This document shows, piece by piece, positions 55,846 through 64,000 of a stretch of 64,000 nt of DNA (position 1 is its first letter; each line of letters begins with the position of its first letter). The stretch is from NCBI RefSeq assembly GCF_003253485.1, contig NZ_QKTX01000009.1:124001-188000 (forward strand), written 5' to 3'. The notes below the pieces were generated by a model. That model ran no database searches, was not told where the DNA came from, and saw nothing but the letters and a program-made list of their open reading frames with translations. Position numbers and translations under genes: made by a program. Origin of the DNA: Algoriphagus aquaeductus (GTDB lineage Bacteria; Bacteroidota; Bacteroidia; Cytophagales; Cyclobacteriaceae).

Positions 55846-56989
55846 TCCTAGAATTAAATACTATCCGGTTGGAAACGGGGATACATCTTTGATATCCTTA
55901 GAGGATAATACGACTATTATTGTTGATTGCAACATCCGAAACTGTGATGGCGATGATGTCTACGATGTTAAAGAAGACTTATTGAAAAGTGTCCAGTATG
56001 ATAATGGTGTGCCGTACGTTGATGTATTCGTATTGACACATGGAGATCAAGATCATTGTCGTGGTTTCAAAAAGCATTTCTACCAAGGAGGACCGGAAAA
56101 ATATTCTGATAAGGACAGAAGAGAGGGGCTAATCCGTGTTGATACTATGTGGTTCTCTCCTATGATTGCAGAGCAACATTCGAATGAAGATGAAGACGCA
56201 TATCAGAAGGAGGCGGAACGTAGACTGGAACTTCATCGGAATAAAGACCCAAAGAAGGACAATCCTGGCAATCGAATTAAGATTATTGGGTATGATGGAA
56301 ACTCCGATTACAAGGATTTAAATCACCTGAGGGCCGTACCTGGTGAAATTGTTACACGTTTCAATGACAAAGATCAATCACTCTTTTCGATCTTCATTCA
56401 CGCTCCTTTTAAAGAACACCTTGAAACACTTGGTGATGACAAAAAGAATTCTACAAGTATCGTTTTTCAAGCAAGGTTCAAAAATAATCTCTTTCAGGTA
56501 GACTTTTCAACTCTAGCAATGTTCGGGGGAGACTCAGACCATACATCGTGGTGCATCATTTTAGAAAAAACCAAAAAGTATAAAAATGAGCATGCTCTGA
56601 AGTGGGATCTATTTCTTTCACCGCACCATTGTTCTTGGTCCTTTTTTAACGACCGTCCTCAAGCAGAAAATCCTGAGCCCAAAGAAACCTCTCTTCAAGT
56701 TCTTGAATTCAGGAGGTCAGGGGCAAAAGTTATTGCTTCAAGCAAAAAAATTGAAGATGATGATAATAATCCACCTCATTTTGAAGCGAAGAGACAATAT
56801 GTTAAAAAGGTATCCGAAGGCAATTTTCTCAATATTGCTACTCATAACATTGTTGATGGTGTTCCGCAACCAATTGTCTTTGAGGTTACCTCCCAGGGAA
56901 TTGTTAAACCAAAAGTAGCTTTGGGAACCGCAAAAGCCACGGGAACTGCAGGGCTTGGAATTGTTAATTCTCCTTCAACCTATGGATAA
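55838..56989 (+). CDS. ComEC-like metallo-beta-lactamase-fold protein
   Basis: The 383-aa protein has the MBL metal motif V-L-T-H-G-D-Q-D-H (H68, D70, D72, H73) near residues 65-73, a second ligand region G-G-D-S-D-H-T-S and L-S-P-H-H-C-S-W, which resembles the L-S-H-H-G-S block of ComEC nuclease-type MBL domains. No membrane part is present. It ends S-T-Y-G. The gene overlaps the next by 8 bp (ATGGATAA). MBL proteins of this kind have been described beside fused E2-E1-JAB genes in comparative studies of prokaryotic ubiquitin-like systems; the activity is probably a nuclease or hydrolase acting as effector or regulator. Confidence 0.82.
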   Translation: MPNPRIKYYPVGNGDTSLISLEDNTTIIVDCNIRNCDGDDVYDVKEDLLKSVQYDNGVPYVDVFVLTHGDQDHCRGFKKHFYQGGPEKYSDKDRREGLIRVDTMWFSPMIAEQHSNEDEDAYQKEAERRLELHRNKDPKKDNPGNRIKIIGYDGNSDYKDLNHLRAVPGEIVTRFNDKDQSLFSIFIHAPFKEHLETLGDDKKNSTSIVFQARFKNNLFQVDFSTLAMFGGDSDHTSWCIILEKTKKYKNEHALKWDLFLSPHHCSWSFFNDRPQAENPEPKETSLQVLEFRRSGAKVIASSKKIEDDDNNPPHFEAKRQYVKKVSEGNFLNIATHNIVDGVPQPIVFEVTSQGIVKPKVALGTAKATGTAGLGIVNSPSTYG

Positions 56990-59261
56990 AAATAGATTTA
57001 GTTCTTCATTGTCCAATTTTGAAGGAAAGATAAGGAATCCTGAACTTAGGGATTCCTTATCCTTCTTTAAAAATAATTTCCCGTCTTTCAAAATAAGTAT
57101 ATGGAGCGATTCGCAAGTGGCGGTACCGCTTTCGTTAAACGTATGTTTGCCTTCGCTGGGGAACTATAACAATATTGATATTCGAGAAGAAGAGCCGGTT
57201 ATTTTTGTATTTGACTTGGAGGATTATCCAACTAGAGCTCCATTAGTTTTTACTGATAGACTCGACTTTCCTAAGGATCAACTTGCGCATTTGTATATTG
57301 CTACAAATGATCGACCTCCTGCATTCTGTTATATTCGAGGTAGCCGCGATGAGTGGTATGCAAATAAAACTATTAAAGATCTCCTTGCTTTAATTCAGAA
57401 TTGGTTACAAGATGCTGCTACTGGTGAGCTTCAGTTAAATGGGAAGAATTTTGATCCTTTGAGGTTGGAAGGATACTCTGGAACAATAATCTATGATTAT
57501 GATTTTTTTGTGGATGTTGTTAAAAAAAATATGGGGATTTTTCCGAGCTATAACTTCGCATTTGGACTCTTCGAGCGAAGATCCCAGAAGAGTAGATCTA
57601 CTTTTAAGTTTTTAAAGCTAGCCACAGTGGCAAATATAAGCAAGGTTGTGGAAGAATTTAAAGAGGGTTTAAACAATGATGGGAAATCTGAGGTAAAAAA
57701 GAACTTGCACTTTGGGTACATTCTTTGGGCATCAGGAGCTAATACTTTCTCGAATTATAATGTGAACCTGCCAAGAAAATGGAGTGAGTTTAGGTCATTC
57801 TGTGATTCCTTTGGTGTTGAAGTAAAAGAGTTTGAATCTTTTCTCTGCAATAAAGATTTTAATCATTTTGCAAACTTTCCAGTGATAGTGGGAATCAAGC
57901 GACCCAGTCAATTGATTGGGTTTTCATCAGACATCGAATTCATCAATTTTCAATTTACCGTATTTAATAAGGATAAAGGGGAATCACATTTCCTAAATGA
58001 TGTCCCAATTAAGTTTTTCGCTCATAACCAACCTTTAACTCCTGGATTAGCTTCGAAAATTTCAGGCATTTTTCCTATTAAAGGATTGAAAATGATCTAT
58101 GGATGTGGAGCTCTGGGTTCCAAAATTGCTATGCATTTTGCTCGAGGTGGACAAATAGACATGGTACTAAATGATCCAGACTCCCTTTCTCCACATAATT
58201 TGGTAAGACATTCGCTATTAGCGGATAACCTAGGGGAGAACAAAGCAATTGCATTGGCAAAAGAAATTAATGCGATTTATTCGGATATCGATTCCAATTT
58301 TACTGTTGGACATAAGGGCTTTAACTTTGACGACGATACCAAGTCTAAAGTAATAAAGTTGATTTCTTGGATATTTGACTTCACAGCTTCACCAGCTTTT
58401 TTTAATAAGCTTGTTGTTTCTAAGTCGATAGAACACGTTCGAGTAGTGACGTCGAGTATCTCTGATTCAGGAAATCTAGGTTTAACGATGGTGGAAGGGG
58501 AGACTCGCAACCCTCGAATTGATGATTTGCAAGTTTATTTGTACTCTAGATTTGAGGAAAATCCAGAAATTGAAGCTTGGCTTAAGCGTGAAATCATAAC
58601 CCAAGATCACTCGAAATTAGATGTAGTTGTGGGTGTAGGTTGCAACTCTGAAACAACTGTACTTTCGGATTCTAGTGTGTCCTCCCATGCAGCCTTTTCT
58701 GCAGGTGTATTAAATGGTTTGCTAGTTTCTCCACCCGTACATGGCTTAATTTACCTCCAAAGAATAAAAAAAGAACCGTTTTTTAAGATAGAAACTGAGC
58801 AGATTGAGGTAAAGGCTTTTAAAGTCTTTAATGCAGTTAATAACGCTAATTGGGAGATACGCTTTGCTTCAAATGTTCTAGAGACTATGAGGGAACAAAT
58901 GATAACCTCGGGAAAAAATGAAACTGGTGGAGTTTTGATAGGAATATCAAATGCTAAGACCAGGACAATTCACGTGGTCAATTTACTTCCAGCTCCGCTT
59001 GACAGTCAAGTGACCCCGGTTTGTTTTTTTCGTGGTGTAAAGGGATTGCCCGGTGCCATTAGAATGGTTACAGAAAATTCAGGAGGACAACTCGGCTACA
59101 TTGGTGAATGGCACTCTCATCCTCACGGCCCTGAATCTGTGAGCGAGACTGACCTAAAGACTGTTCAACGGTTTAAGGCTGAATTTGATAAATTGAGGAG
59201 TCCGCTTCCAGTGTTTCTAACGATCTTGACTCCGGAGAAAATATTGCCTTTCGTATTTTGA
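56982..59261 (+). CDS. E2-E1-JAB fusion: single-chain ubiquitin-like conjugation and deconjugation protein
   Basis: The 759-aa protein (ATG 56982; a longer TTG start at 56955 is less likely) has three parts. E2-like domain at about 1-150 with P-P-A-F-C-Y (catalytic Cys116) and W near 125. E1/ThiF domain at about 365-625 with Rossmann loop G-C-G-A-L-G-S (374-380), N-D-P-D-S-L-S-P-H-N-L-V-R-H after it and candidate catalytic Cys554 in G-V-G-C-N-S. JAB domain at about 632-759 with Glu647 (N-E-T-G-G), H-S-H-P (711-714), Ser721 and Asp724: the complete JAMM zinc motif. All key residues are present, so it is likely active. The substrate is not in this window. Confidence 0.88.
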   Translation: MDKNRFSSSLSNFEGKIRNPELRDSLSFFKNNFPSFKISIWSDSQVAVPLSLNVCLPSLGNYNNIDIREEEPVIFVFDLEDYPTRAPLVFTDRLDFPKDQLAHLYIATNDRPPAFCYIRGSRDEWYANKTIKDLLALIQNWLQDAATGELQLNGKNFDPLRLEGYSGTIIYDYDFFVDVVKKNMGIFPSYNFAFGLFERRSQKSRSTFKFLKLATVANISKVVEEFKEGLNNDGKSEVKKNLHFGYILWASGANTFSNYNVNLPRKWSEFRSFCDSFGVEVKEFESFLCNKDFNHFANFPVIVGIKRPSQLIGFSSDIEFINFQFTVFNKDKGESHFLNDVPIKFFAHNQPLTPGLASKISGIFPIKGLKMIYGCGALGSKIAMHFARGGQIDMVLNDPDSLSPHNLVRHSLLADNLGENKAIALAKEINAIYSDIDSNFTVGHKGFNFDDDTKSKVIKLISWIFDFTASPAFFNKLVVSKSIEHVRVVTSSISDSGNLGLTMVEGETRNPRIDDLQVYLYSRFEENPEIEAWLKREIITQDHSKLDVVVGVGCNSETTVLSDSSVSSHAAFSAGVLNGLLVSPPVHGLIYLQRIKKEPFFKIETEQIEVKAFKVFNAVNNANWEIRFASNVLETMREQMITSGKNETGGVLIGISNAKTRTIHVVNLLPAPLDSQVTPVCFFRGVKGLPGAIRMVTENSGGQLGYIGEWHSHPHGPESVSETDLKTVQRFKAEFDKLRSPLPVFLTILTPEKILPFVF

Positions 59262-59271
59262 TTGATGAGAA

Positions 59272-59898
59272 ATGTCTACAGATAAAAATCTAAAAAAAAT
59301 GAACTCTGCCAATATCTGGGGGTTCTTTTTATTGAACCTCTTAATTTTCTCGGCTTGTTTTTTTGGGAGTGTTCTAGAAGAAATACCGGAGCAAATTCAG
59401 TCGTTTCAAATTGTTAGAGGCCTTGGGATACTGGCAGCTCCGATCCTTATTTTCATTTTAAATGGCATCCTGACCAGTGATCAAAAAGCGTTTCTTGTAT
59501 TTTGGAAGGTTAGGAACACTTTGCCTGGACACAGGGCATTTACTAAGTATGCCAAAATAGATGCAAGGGTAAATTTGGATAGATTAGTTCAGCTTCATGG
59601 CGATTTGCCCACCGATGAAAAAGAACAGAACAAGCTATGGTATAGACTTTATAGGAATAATCGAGTGGAGACGGTAATCTCAAAGGCACATCAAAATTTT
59701 TTGCTTGCCAGAGACTTGACTTCTCTTTCATTTCTTTTTCTTCTTTGTTCTTTAGGAATGTTTATCGTTTTTAATTTTAAGCCAAGTTTTATTTATGCAT
59801 CGATAGTTATATTTGAGTATTTAATAATGATGAGACTCGCTCAGAATCACGGACGTAAGTTTGTACGAGATGTTCTGGCGATTGAGTCAAGTAACTAA
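59272..59898 (+). CDS. Four-helix membrane protein of the ubiquitin-like operon
   Basis: The 208-aa protein has hydrophobic helices near residues 15-35, 47-67, 147-168 and 171-190, with a soluble loop of about 75 residues between helices 2 and 3. It has no known motif. It starts 10 bp after the E2-E1-JAB stop, so it is in the same operon. In CBASS and related systems, multi-TM proteins are effectors that damage the membrane; this is a plausible but unproven role here. Confidence 0.72.
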   Translation: MSTDKNLKKMNSANIWGFFLLNLLIFSACFFGSVLEEIPEQIQSFQIVRGLGILAAPILIFILNGILTSDQKAFLVFWKVRNTLPGHRAFTKYAKIDARVNLDRLVQLHGDLPTDEKEQNKLWYRLYRNNRVETVISKAHQNFLLARDLTSLSFLFLLCSLGMFIVFNFKPSFIYASIVIFEYLIMMRLAQNHGRKFVRDVLAIESSN

Positions 59899-60052
59899 AA
59901 ATTCCTGGAATTGCTCCCTAACTGGAAAAAGTATTGGAGCCTTGCCGAACCTGCCATTCTGGCCGATTTTGACCCATTGTACGATTTTTCCGTTTCCTTT
60001 GACTAGAAATCCATAACTTATGAGGCAGATCAACAATTTCTCAATCTAAATA

Positions 60053-60394
60053 TCATTCATCTTTGGCTCTCAATTTTTTGTATTGCTCAAGAGCCTCATT
60101 AGCGGATATATTATCGAACTCCTCTGCAAATTTTGGGAAAGTCATATCTAATGCCTTTAAGCACTTTAAAATTGTCGAAAGTTTTGCCGACGTTTTGCAT
60201 TGAATGATATCGGAAATCGTAGCCTTTCTGACTTCTGAGTTGTAGGCTAATTCCTTGAATTCAAAGTTTAATCCAGTCGGTATCGCTTTTCCTTCTTTTG
60301 CGAGTCGCTTTTTAGTTTCATTGTCAGCTTCAATTTTTGCTGAAAGGAAAAGTGAGATTTTACCTTTAATGATTCTCTCGTCATGTTTTTCCAT
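60053..60394 (-). CDS. XRE-like helix-turn-helix regulator
   Basis: The 113-aa protein has an N-terminal basic helical part and a helix-turn-helix at about 50-88 (R-K-A-T-I-S-D-I-I-Q-C-K-T then L-S-T-I-L-K-C-L-K-A-L), of the Cro/C1 type in which the second helix reads DNA. It converges on the membrane protein gene and may regulate the island, or stand alone. Confidence 0.65.
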   Translation of the reverse strand: MEKHDERIIKGKISLFLSAKIEADNETKKRLAKEGKAIPTGLNFEFKELAYNSEVRKATISDIIQCKTSAKLSTILKCLKALDMTFPKFAEEFDNISANEALEQYKKLRAKDE

Positions 60395-61435
60395 GACATT
60401 AAGGAATGAAATCGAATTTTTTTTCAGTTACGGATTAGCGTAATTGAAATATTTTATCGATATTTCAATTGTGTTAGGGCCTGATATGTAGTTCTCTAGA
60501 ATAAAATATGCCTAACTATTATTAAATCGTTTCACGAGCCTCGTAACAAAATCTGACAGTTTTCCGAACGAGGGGTAAGTGAGACGAGCCGCAACCTTAT
60601 ATTTGTACATAGGGTGGGCTCGCTCCTTATTTCTATTGTTCGGACCTTTGTGAAAGCAAGGGTGGCTTGTCAGAGCCATGTTACATTAGGAACTGGAGTA
60701 ATAGCTCACCCTTCTTTTTTGGAAGTGTTTGCACTCCATTTCTATAAGTCTCGTTTTACCACTTTTCATGATGAAAACGAGCGTTTGGAATCAGTTGCTT
60801 ACAGCTACCCTATGGGAGCTGGGGATCTTTGGATCCCCGGGCTTCTGTGCGCATCCGCTCCGGTATCACGGGTCACCTTGCTCTCATTACCTATTACCTA
60901 TCAGGTTTGTCTACACGGGAGATCCGGGCCCCGGCTCCGCCGACCGCCTCTATCCTCTGAAGCCCAAGAATCCGATTTGAGAGATTCATTTTTATGACCG
61001 TGAAAGGGGAGGTGCACATCCCTGAGCAGATCGGTTACCACTCACTCACGTCAGCAAGCTCTGAATAGCTGGTCGCGCTGACAAATCATTCTATTTATTC
61101 ATTAGTTGTATTGACTTGACGATTTATTGTCAGGGTGGAAGGTTATTGAAAATAGAGATACCGTAGAAATAGGTCCTGCTCGCGCAGGATGAAATACGCT
61201 TCGTACCAGCCTGCCGCAGGTTGGAAATATTGGCAGCGGTTTAAGTTCGATTCTCTAAGCCCTCAACTTCAGATTTGGGCGCTACAGTTAGAATCTAGCA
61301 TTCGCCAAATATTTCACTCCGAGGAACGAGGAGTGTATTTCGCGAGAGCATATTTCGCTTTAGCGTATCTCAATTTCTTCCTTCCAGACTCTCCAATACC
61401 AGTCTCATCAATCCGACTACTAACCACTTCAAAGC
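60395..61435. other. Hairpin-rich non-coding stretch
   Basis: About 1 kb without a convincing gene; open frames at 60614-60997 and 60729-60980 lack domains. Hairpins include GGGGATC/GGATCCCC near 60819, TCCTGCTCGCGCAGGA at 61174-61189, CAGCCTGCCGCAGGTTGG near 61209 and CACTCCGAGGAACGAGGAGTG near 61316. GC content is higher than in the defence-like island to the left. The promoter for 61436 lies at its right end. Confidence 0.5.
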
Positions 61436-63544
61436 ATGAAAAAATTTCTACTCACATGCTTCCTGGCATTGCCATGCCTTTTCGGAAGCACCTCTTTACT
61501 GAGTCTAGTTGCTCAGTCACCCGGGGCCGACCTTCTTCATAGGTTCGGAGGTCCCAATCGGGGCGGGCCATTCTCCCGTCCCGATACCTTCGCTCAGCTA
61601 GATAACTCAGCAGAAACCTCTGTTGAAGCCATCTACACCACCGATGTATCGGCTATTGACGGTGGACCCGCTCTTCGGTCTGCGGTCTCCCATCTTCCAG
61701 CTTCAATTAAGGAGACTGCTTCGCTTCGTGCCTTCGCTCGCAGTGACGACCCTTTACATTGGGAATCTGTGCTGAGCACAGTCAAAGCATCCGACATCCG
61801 ACATCGGACATCCGACATTAAGTTAAATTTTGGTTTAGTTGATAGCGACCAGGATATGAGGGTAGGGCTGGGGGTTTCAGGCCTTCAATCCCCCTCTTTC
61901 CCAGTCTTCAGAAATCAGGATAGTTCAGGCCGAGAAGCTTATAGCAGGAGTACCGAAGCCCAAAGTCTTGCGTCTAATGTCTTGTGTCTTTCGTCTTCAA
62001 GCAGTCTTGCCTCTCCATCTCCGGCTCTAATCTATGGCGAGCTGATCAATCCGGATTCTTTAGGGCCGCTAAAAGTGGAGCTTATTCGCCACTATACCGA
62101 CCGTAAATCCACGTTCGAAAAGGACGATTTCCTTATTGAAACATGGCCGGGCGAGTTTTTCGATGGAGTAGTGGATCCGAGAGCCCAAAAGTTTTCCCTT
62201 TCCATACCGGATCTTATCCAGCCGGCCTATTTATCACTGACTATCCAAAATCGTCCCTTACTGGATCGGTACCTGATTTTTCCCGGCGATAGCCTCAAAA
62301 TCGGGATTAACCTTGCCCAATCCACCTTGGTATTTGGTGGCCCGGCTGCCGCACAGATGGAAGCCCAGTTTCAGCTGCGAAGAATCAAGCTCCAAAATGA
62401 ATTTGATCAGCCTCGAAAAATCGTGGTTTCAAATGCCGATGACCTGTTGGATCAGGAAGATAATAGGGAGCGGTGGGAAGCCAATCAGGTAAAATTTTCT
62501 TCCAAGCTTGAATTTGAAAAATATGGATCGGAGGGATTGGATAAGATCCTCGGTTCTCTACAAAATCAGGATACCCTGCTCTGTCAGATTGATGAATGGC
62601 TTGACCTATTCGGAAAGAATCTGAGTGAACAGAAAAAAGATCTGATCCGATTGGATGCCTTTTCCGGCCAATTGCTCGGTCCGGTATCCATGATCAATCG
62701 ATTTTATTACCAAGAATTACGAGGTCAACTCCAAGGCGAAGCATGGACTGAAAAATTGGATTTGATCCTGAACGCGCTTTTAGTTTTCAAGGAGGGAGCG
62801 TTTGATCCGGAATCCCGGAAGATTTCAGCATCCTACCTGGATTTTCAAATGGAAAGGCTTGCTCTGATTTCGCTCATCAAAGGGATTTCCTTTCATGACG
62901 CAGTAGAACAAACCTATCAAGGAGAACTGGCAGATAAACTAAAAGCCTCATTCCTCATCCAAAACCTAAAAAGATACCCGGATCCAAAAGCCCTGATTGA
63001 TCTTTACTCCAAGACTGTTCAATCCCCTTTTTGGCGAAACCGGATCCAACAATTGGGTGCATCCACCATTCCCGGTGGTACCCTGATTTCCCTGGAGTTG
63101 GAAGATACCTTGGGAAACAGAATTTTGACCTCTAGTCTGCCTGCAAAGCCTACCCTGATTTATTTCTATTTCTCCACCTGCGTCCACAGTGCCCATTACT
63201 TTCAGGACCTCTTGTGGCCATTATACAAGGTTATGGCAAAAGAGATGGGAGTAAGTCTCATTGCTATTTCTGTGGATAAAGACCGGAACCTGTGGCTGAA
63301 GCGACTGCCCGAGTATTCCAATTTGGAGATACCCAATTATCGATTGACAGAAAGTAATAAGCAGAAACTGGTGGACTACTATGAGTTTTCAGGTTATCCG
63401 CGGACTTTTTTCATTGATGCAGACCGACGGATTCTCTCATTTGGACTAGATAGAACCGATTCAGCCAAGTTTACCCGGTCATTTTTAACGATCCTGTCAG
63501 CGATAAATCCATCCAATTCAAACCCAAATATCCCAACGTTATGA
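61436..63544 (+). CDS. TlpA-like thioredoxin-fold protein with a repeat-derived N-terminal insert
   Basis: The 702-aa protein has a signal peptide (residues 1-27, M-K-K-F-L-L-T-C-F-L), then about 170 residues read from DNA that looks like intergenic repeats (61520-62025), then a domain like those preceding TlpA folds, and a C-terminal thioredoxin fold near 570-700. There the redox motif is C-V-H-S: the second Cys is lost. The repeat-derived part is in frame without a stop. The gene is coupled to the SusC-like gene by ATGA. It may act in the periplasm or outer envelope; redox activity is doubtful. Confidence 0.7.
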   Translation: MKKFLLTCFLALPCLFGSTSLLSLVAQSPGADLLHRFGGPNRGGPFSRPDTFAQLDNSAETSVEAIYTTDVSAIDGGPALRSAVSHLPASIKETASLRAFARSDDPLHWESVLSTVKASDIRHRTSDIKLNFGLVDSDQDMRVGLGVSGLQSPSFPVFRNQDSSGREAYSRSTEAQSLASNVLCLSSSSSLASPSPALIYGELINPDSLGPLKVELIRHYTDRKSTFEKDDFLIETWPGEFFDGVVDPRAQKFSLSIPDLIQPAYLSLTIQNRPLLDRYLIFPGDSLKIGINLAQSTLVFGGPAAAQMEAQFQLRRIKLQNEFDQPRKIVVSNADDLLDQEDNRERWEANQVKFSSKLEFEKYGSEGLDKILGSLQNQDTLLCQIDEWLDLFGKNLSEQKKDLIRLDAFSGQLLGPVSMINRFYYQELRGQLQGEAWTEKLDLILNALLVFKEGAFDPESRKISASYLDFQMERLALISLIKGISFHDAVEQTYQGELADKLKASFLIQNLKRYPDPKALIDLYSKTVQSPFWRNRIQQLGASTIPGGTLISLELEDTLGNRILTSSLPAKPTLIYFYFSTCVHSAHYFQDLLWPLYKVMAKEMGVSLIAISVDKDRNLWLKRLPEYSNLEIPNYRLTESNKQKLVDYYEFSGYPRTFFIDADRRILSFGLDRTDSAKFTRSFLTILSAINPSNSNPNIPTL

Positions 63545-64000
63545 AGAAAGTTTTCCTAATTCTCAGCTACTTATTTTGGGCCGGCATACTTTGCGCCCAA
63601 CAGCAACAATCCCAGATTACAGGGAAGGTCATTTCTCAGGCAGACCGGCTCCCGCTGCCCGGAGTAAATGTAATTGTCAAAGGTACCGTAAACGGAACGG
63701 TGACCAACGAGGAGGGAGAATTCACCCTCACGGTACCCAACGGCTTACAGGTGCTTAGATTTTCCTATATCGGCTACACATCCCAAGAGCTGGAAACAAG
63801 GATCCCATTATCCGCTCCCCTTACGGTATCCCTTCTGGAGGATCAGGTTACACTGAGTCAGTTCGATGTGGTGTCCACCGGTTTTCAGGAGCTTTCGGCC
63901 GAACGCACCACCGGTTCTTTCGCCAGATTGGACACCGAACTGATCAACCGGAGTGTCAGTACCGATATCGTCCAGCGGATCAGGGATGTCACTCCAGGGT
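63541..64000 (+). CDS. SusC-like TonB-dependent transporter (partial, cut by window end)
   Basis: An ATG at 63541 overlaps the TGA of the previous gene (ATGA). The 153 visible residues show a signal peptide (M-K-K-V-F-L-I-L-S-Y, after C-A-Q), a carboxypeptidase-regulatory-like domain (I-T-G-K-V-I and P-L-P-G-V-N-V) and the start of a plug domain with V-S-T-G-F-Q-E. The rest lies beyond the window. Coupled to a TlpA-like protein, as in some Bacteroidota loci. Confidence 0.9.
   Translation, partial: MKKVFLILSYLFWAGILCAQQQQSQITGKVISQADRLPLPGVNVIVKGTVNGTVTNEEGEFTLTVPNGLQVLRFSYIGYTSQELETRIPLSAPLTVSLLEDQVTLSQFDVVSTGFQELSAERTTGSFARLDTELINRSVSTDIVQRIRDVTPG

Noticed and set aside
60614..60997. 127-codon frame in the hairpin-rich stretch
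   Set aside because: Competes with another frame over the same bases and lacks any domain or codon bias.

Overview
The window is bacterial chromosome from a member of the Bacteroidota, most likely order Cytophagales and of Algoriphagus/Cyclobacteriaceae type. The evidence is a SusC/SusD pair, a second SusC-like gene running off the right edge, a type III glutamine synthetase, MacB-like permeases with two FtsX domains, a Wza/Wzc pair with a Gly-Tyr tail, little Shine-Dalgarno signal and a TAnnTTTG-like -7 box. The genus is inferred from general resemblance; no rRNA, tRNA or CRISPR array was seen.

1-16 kb is mostly housekeeping and stress: the end of an outer-membrane protein, MiaE, an ABC permease, a GMC oxidoreductase, a secreted alpha/beta hydrolase, an acyl-CoA dehydrogenase-like protein, KatG, a pirin-OsmC pair, a VanZ-like protein and a large permease. 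16-24.7 kb is accessory: a toxin-antitoxin pair whose toxin is frameshifted, structured repeats, a coiled-coil SH3-like lipoprotein-sized protein coupled to glgB, and a REP-like array of five multi-hairpin units around an IS200-type (RAYT-like) transposase, ending at mtaB. 24.9-36.4 kb holds glnN and a glycan utilisation locus (SusC, SusD, GH18 chitinase-like, ROK kinase, FAD oxidoreductase) that probably handles GlcNAc-containing polymers. 36.7-40 kb has a lone wza-wzc pair. 40-48 kb has small genes and a permease between inverted and direct copies of mobile-looking repeats with TATCCGC ends. 48-49.5 kb has a DHFR-family protein and a frameshifted PhyH-like dioxygenase.

50.4-60.4 kb is AT-rich and looks like a defence island. 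It has (a) an AbiEi-like/Fic fusion whose start codon lies inside the last of a row of palindromic operator-like repeats; (b) an unknown 186-aa protein; (c) a leftward, overlapping three-gene unit of a sigma-like factor, a 131-aa protein and an ImmA/IrrE metallopeptidase; and, divergently, (d) a rightward operon of a tiny ORF, a ComEC-like metallo-beta-lactamase-fold protein, a single-chain E2-E1-JAB ubiquitin-type conjugation/deconjugation protein and a four-helix membrane protein. The last operon is the strongest candidate for a little-described system: writer and eraser of a ubiquitin-like modification in one chain, paired with a nuclease/hydrolase-like MBL protein and a membrane protein, next to a regulatory module that could work by proteolysis. 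No ubiquitin-like substrate gene was seen.

60.4-64 kb has hairpin-rich non-coding DNA, then a TlpA-like protein whose N-terminal part is read from intergenic-type repeat DNA, coupled by ATGA to a SusC-like gene cut by the window end.
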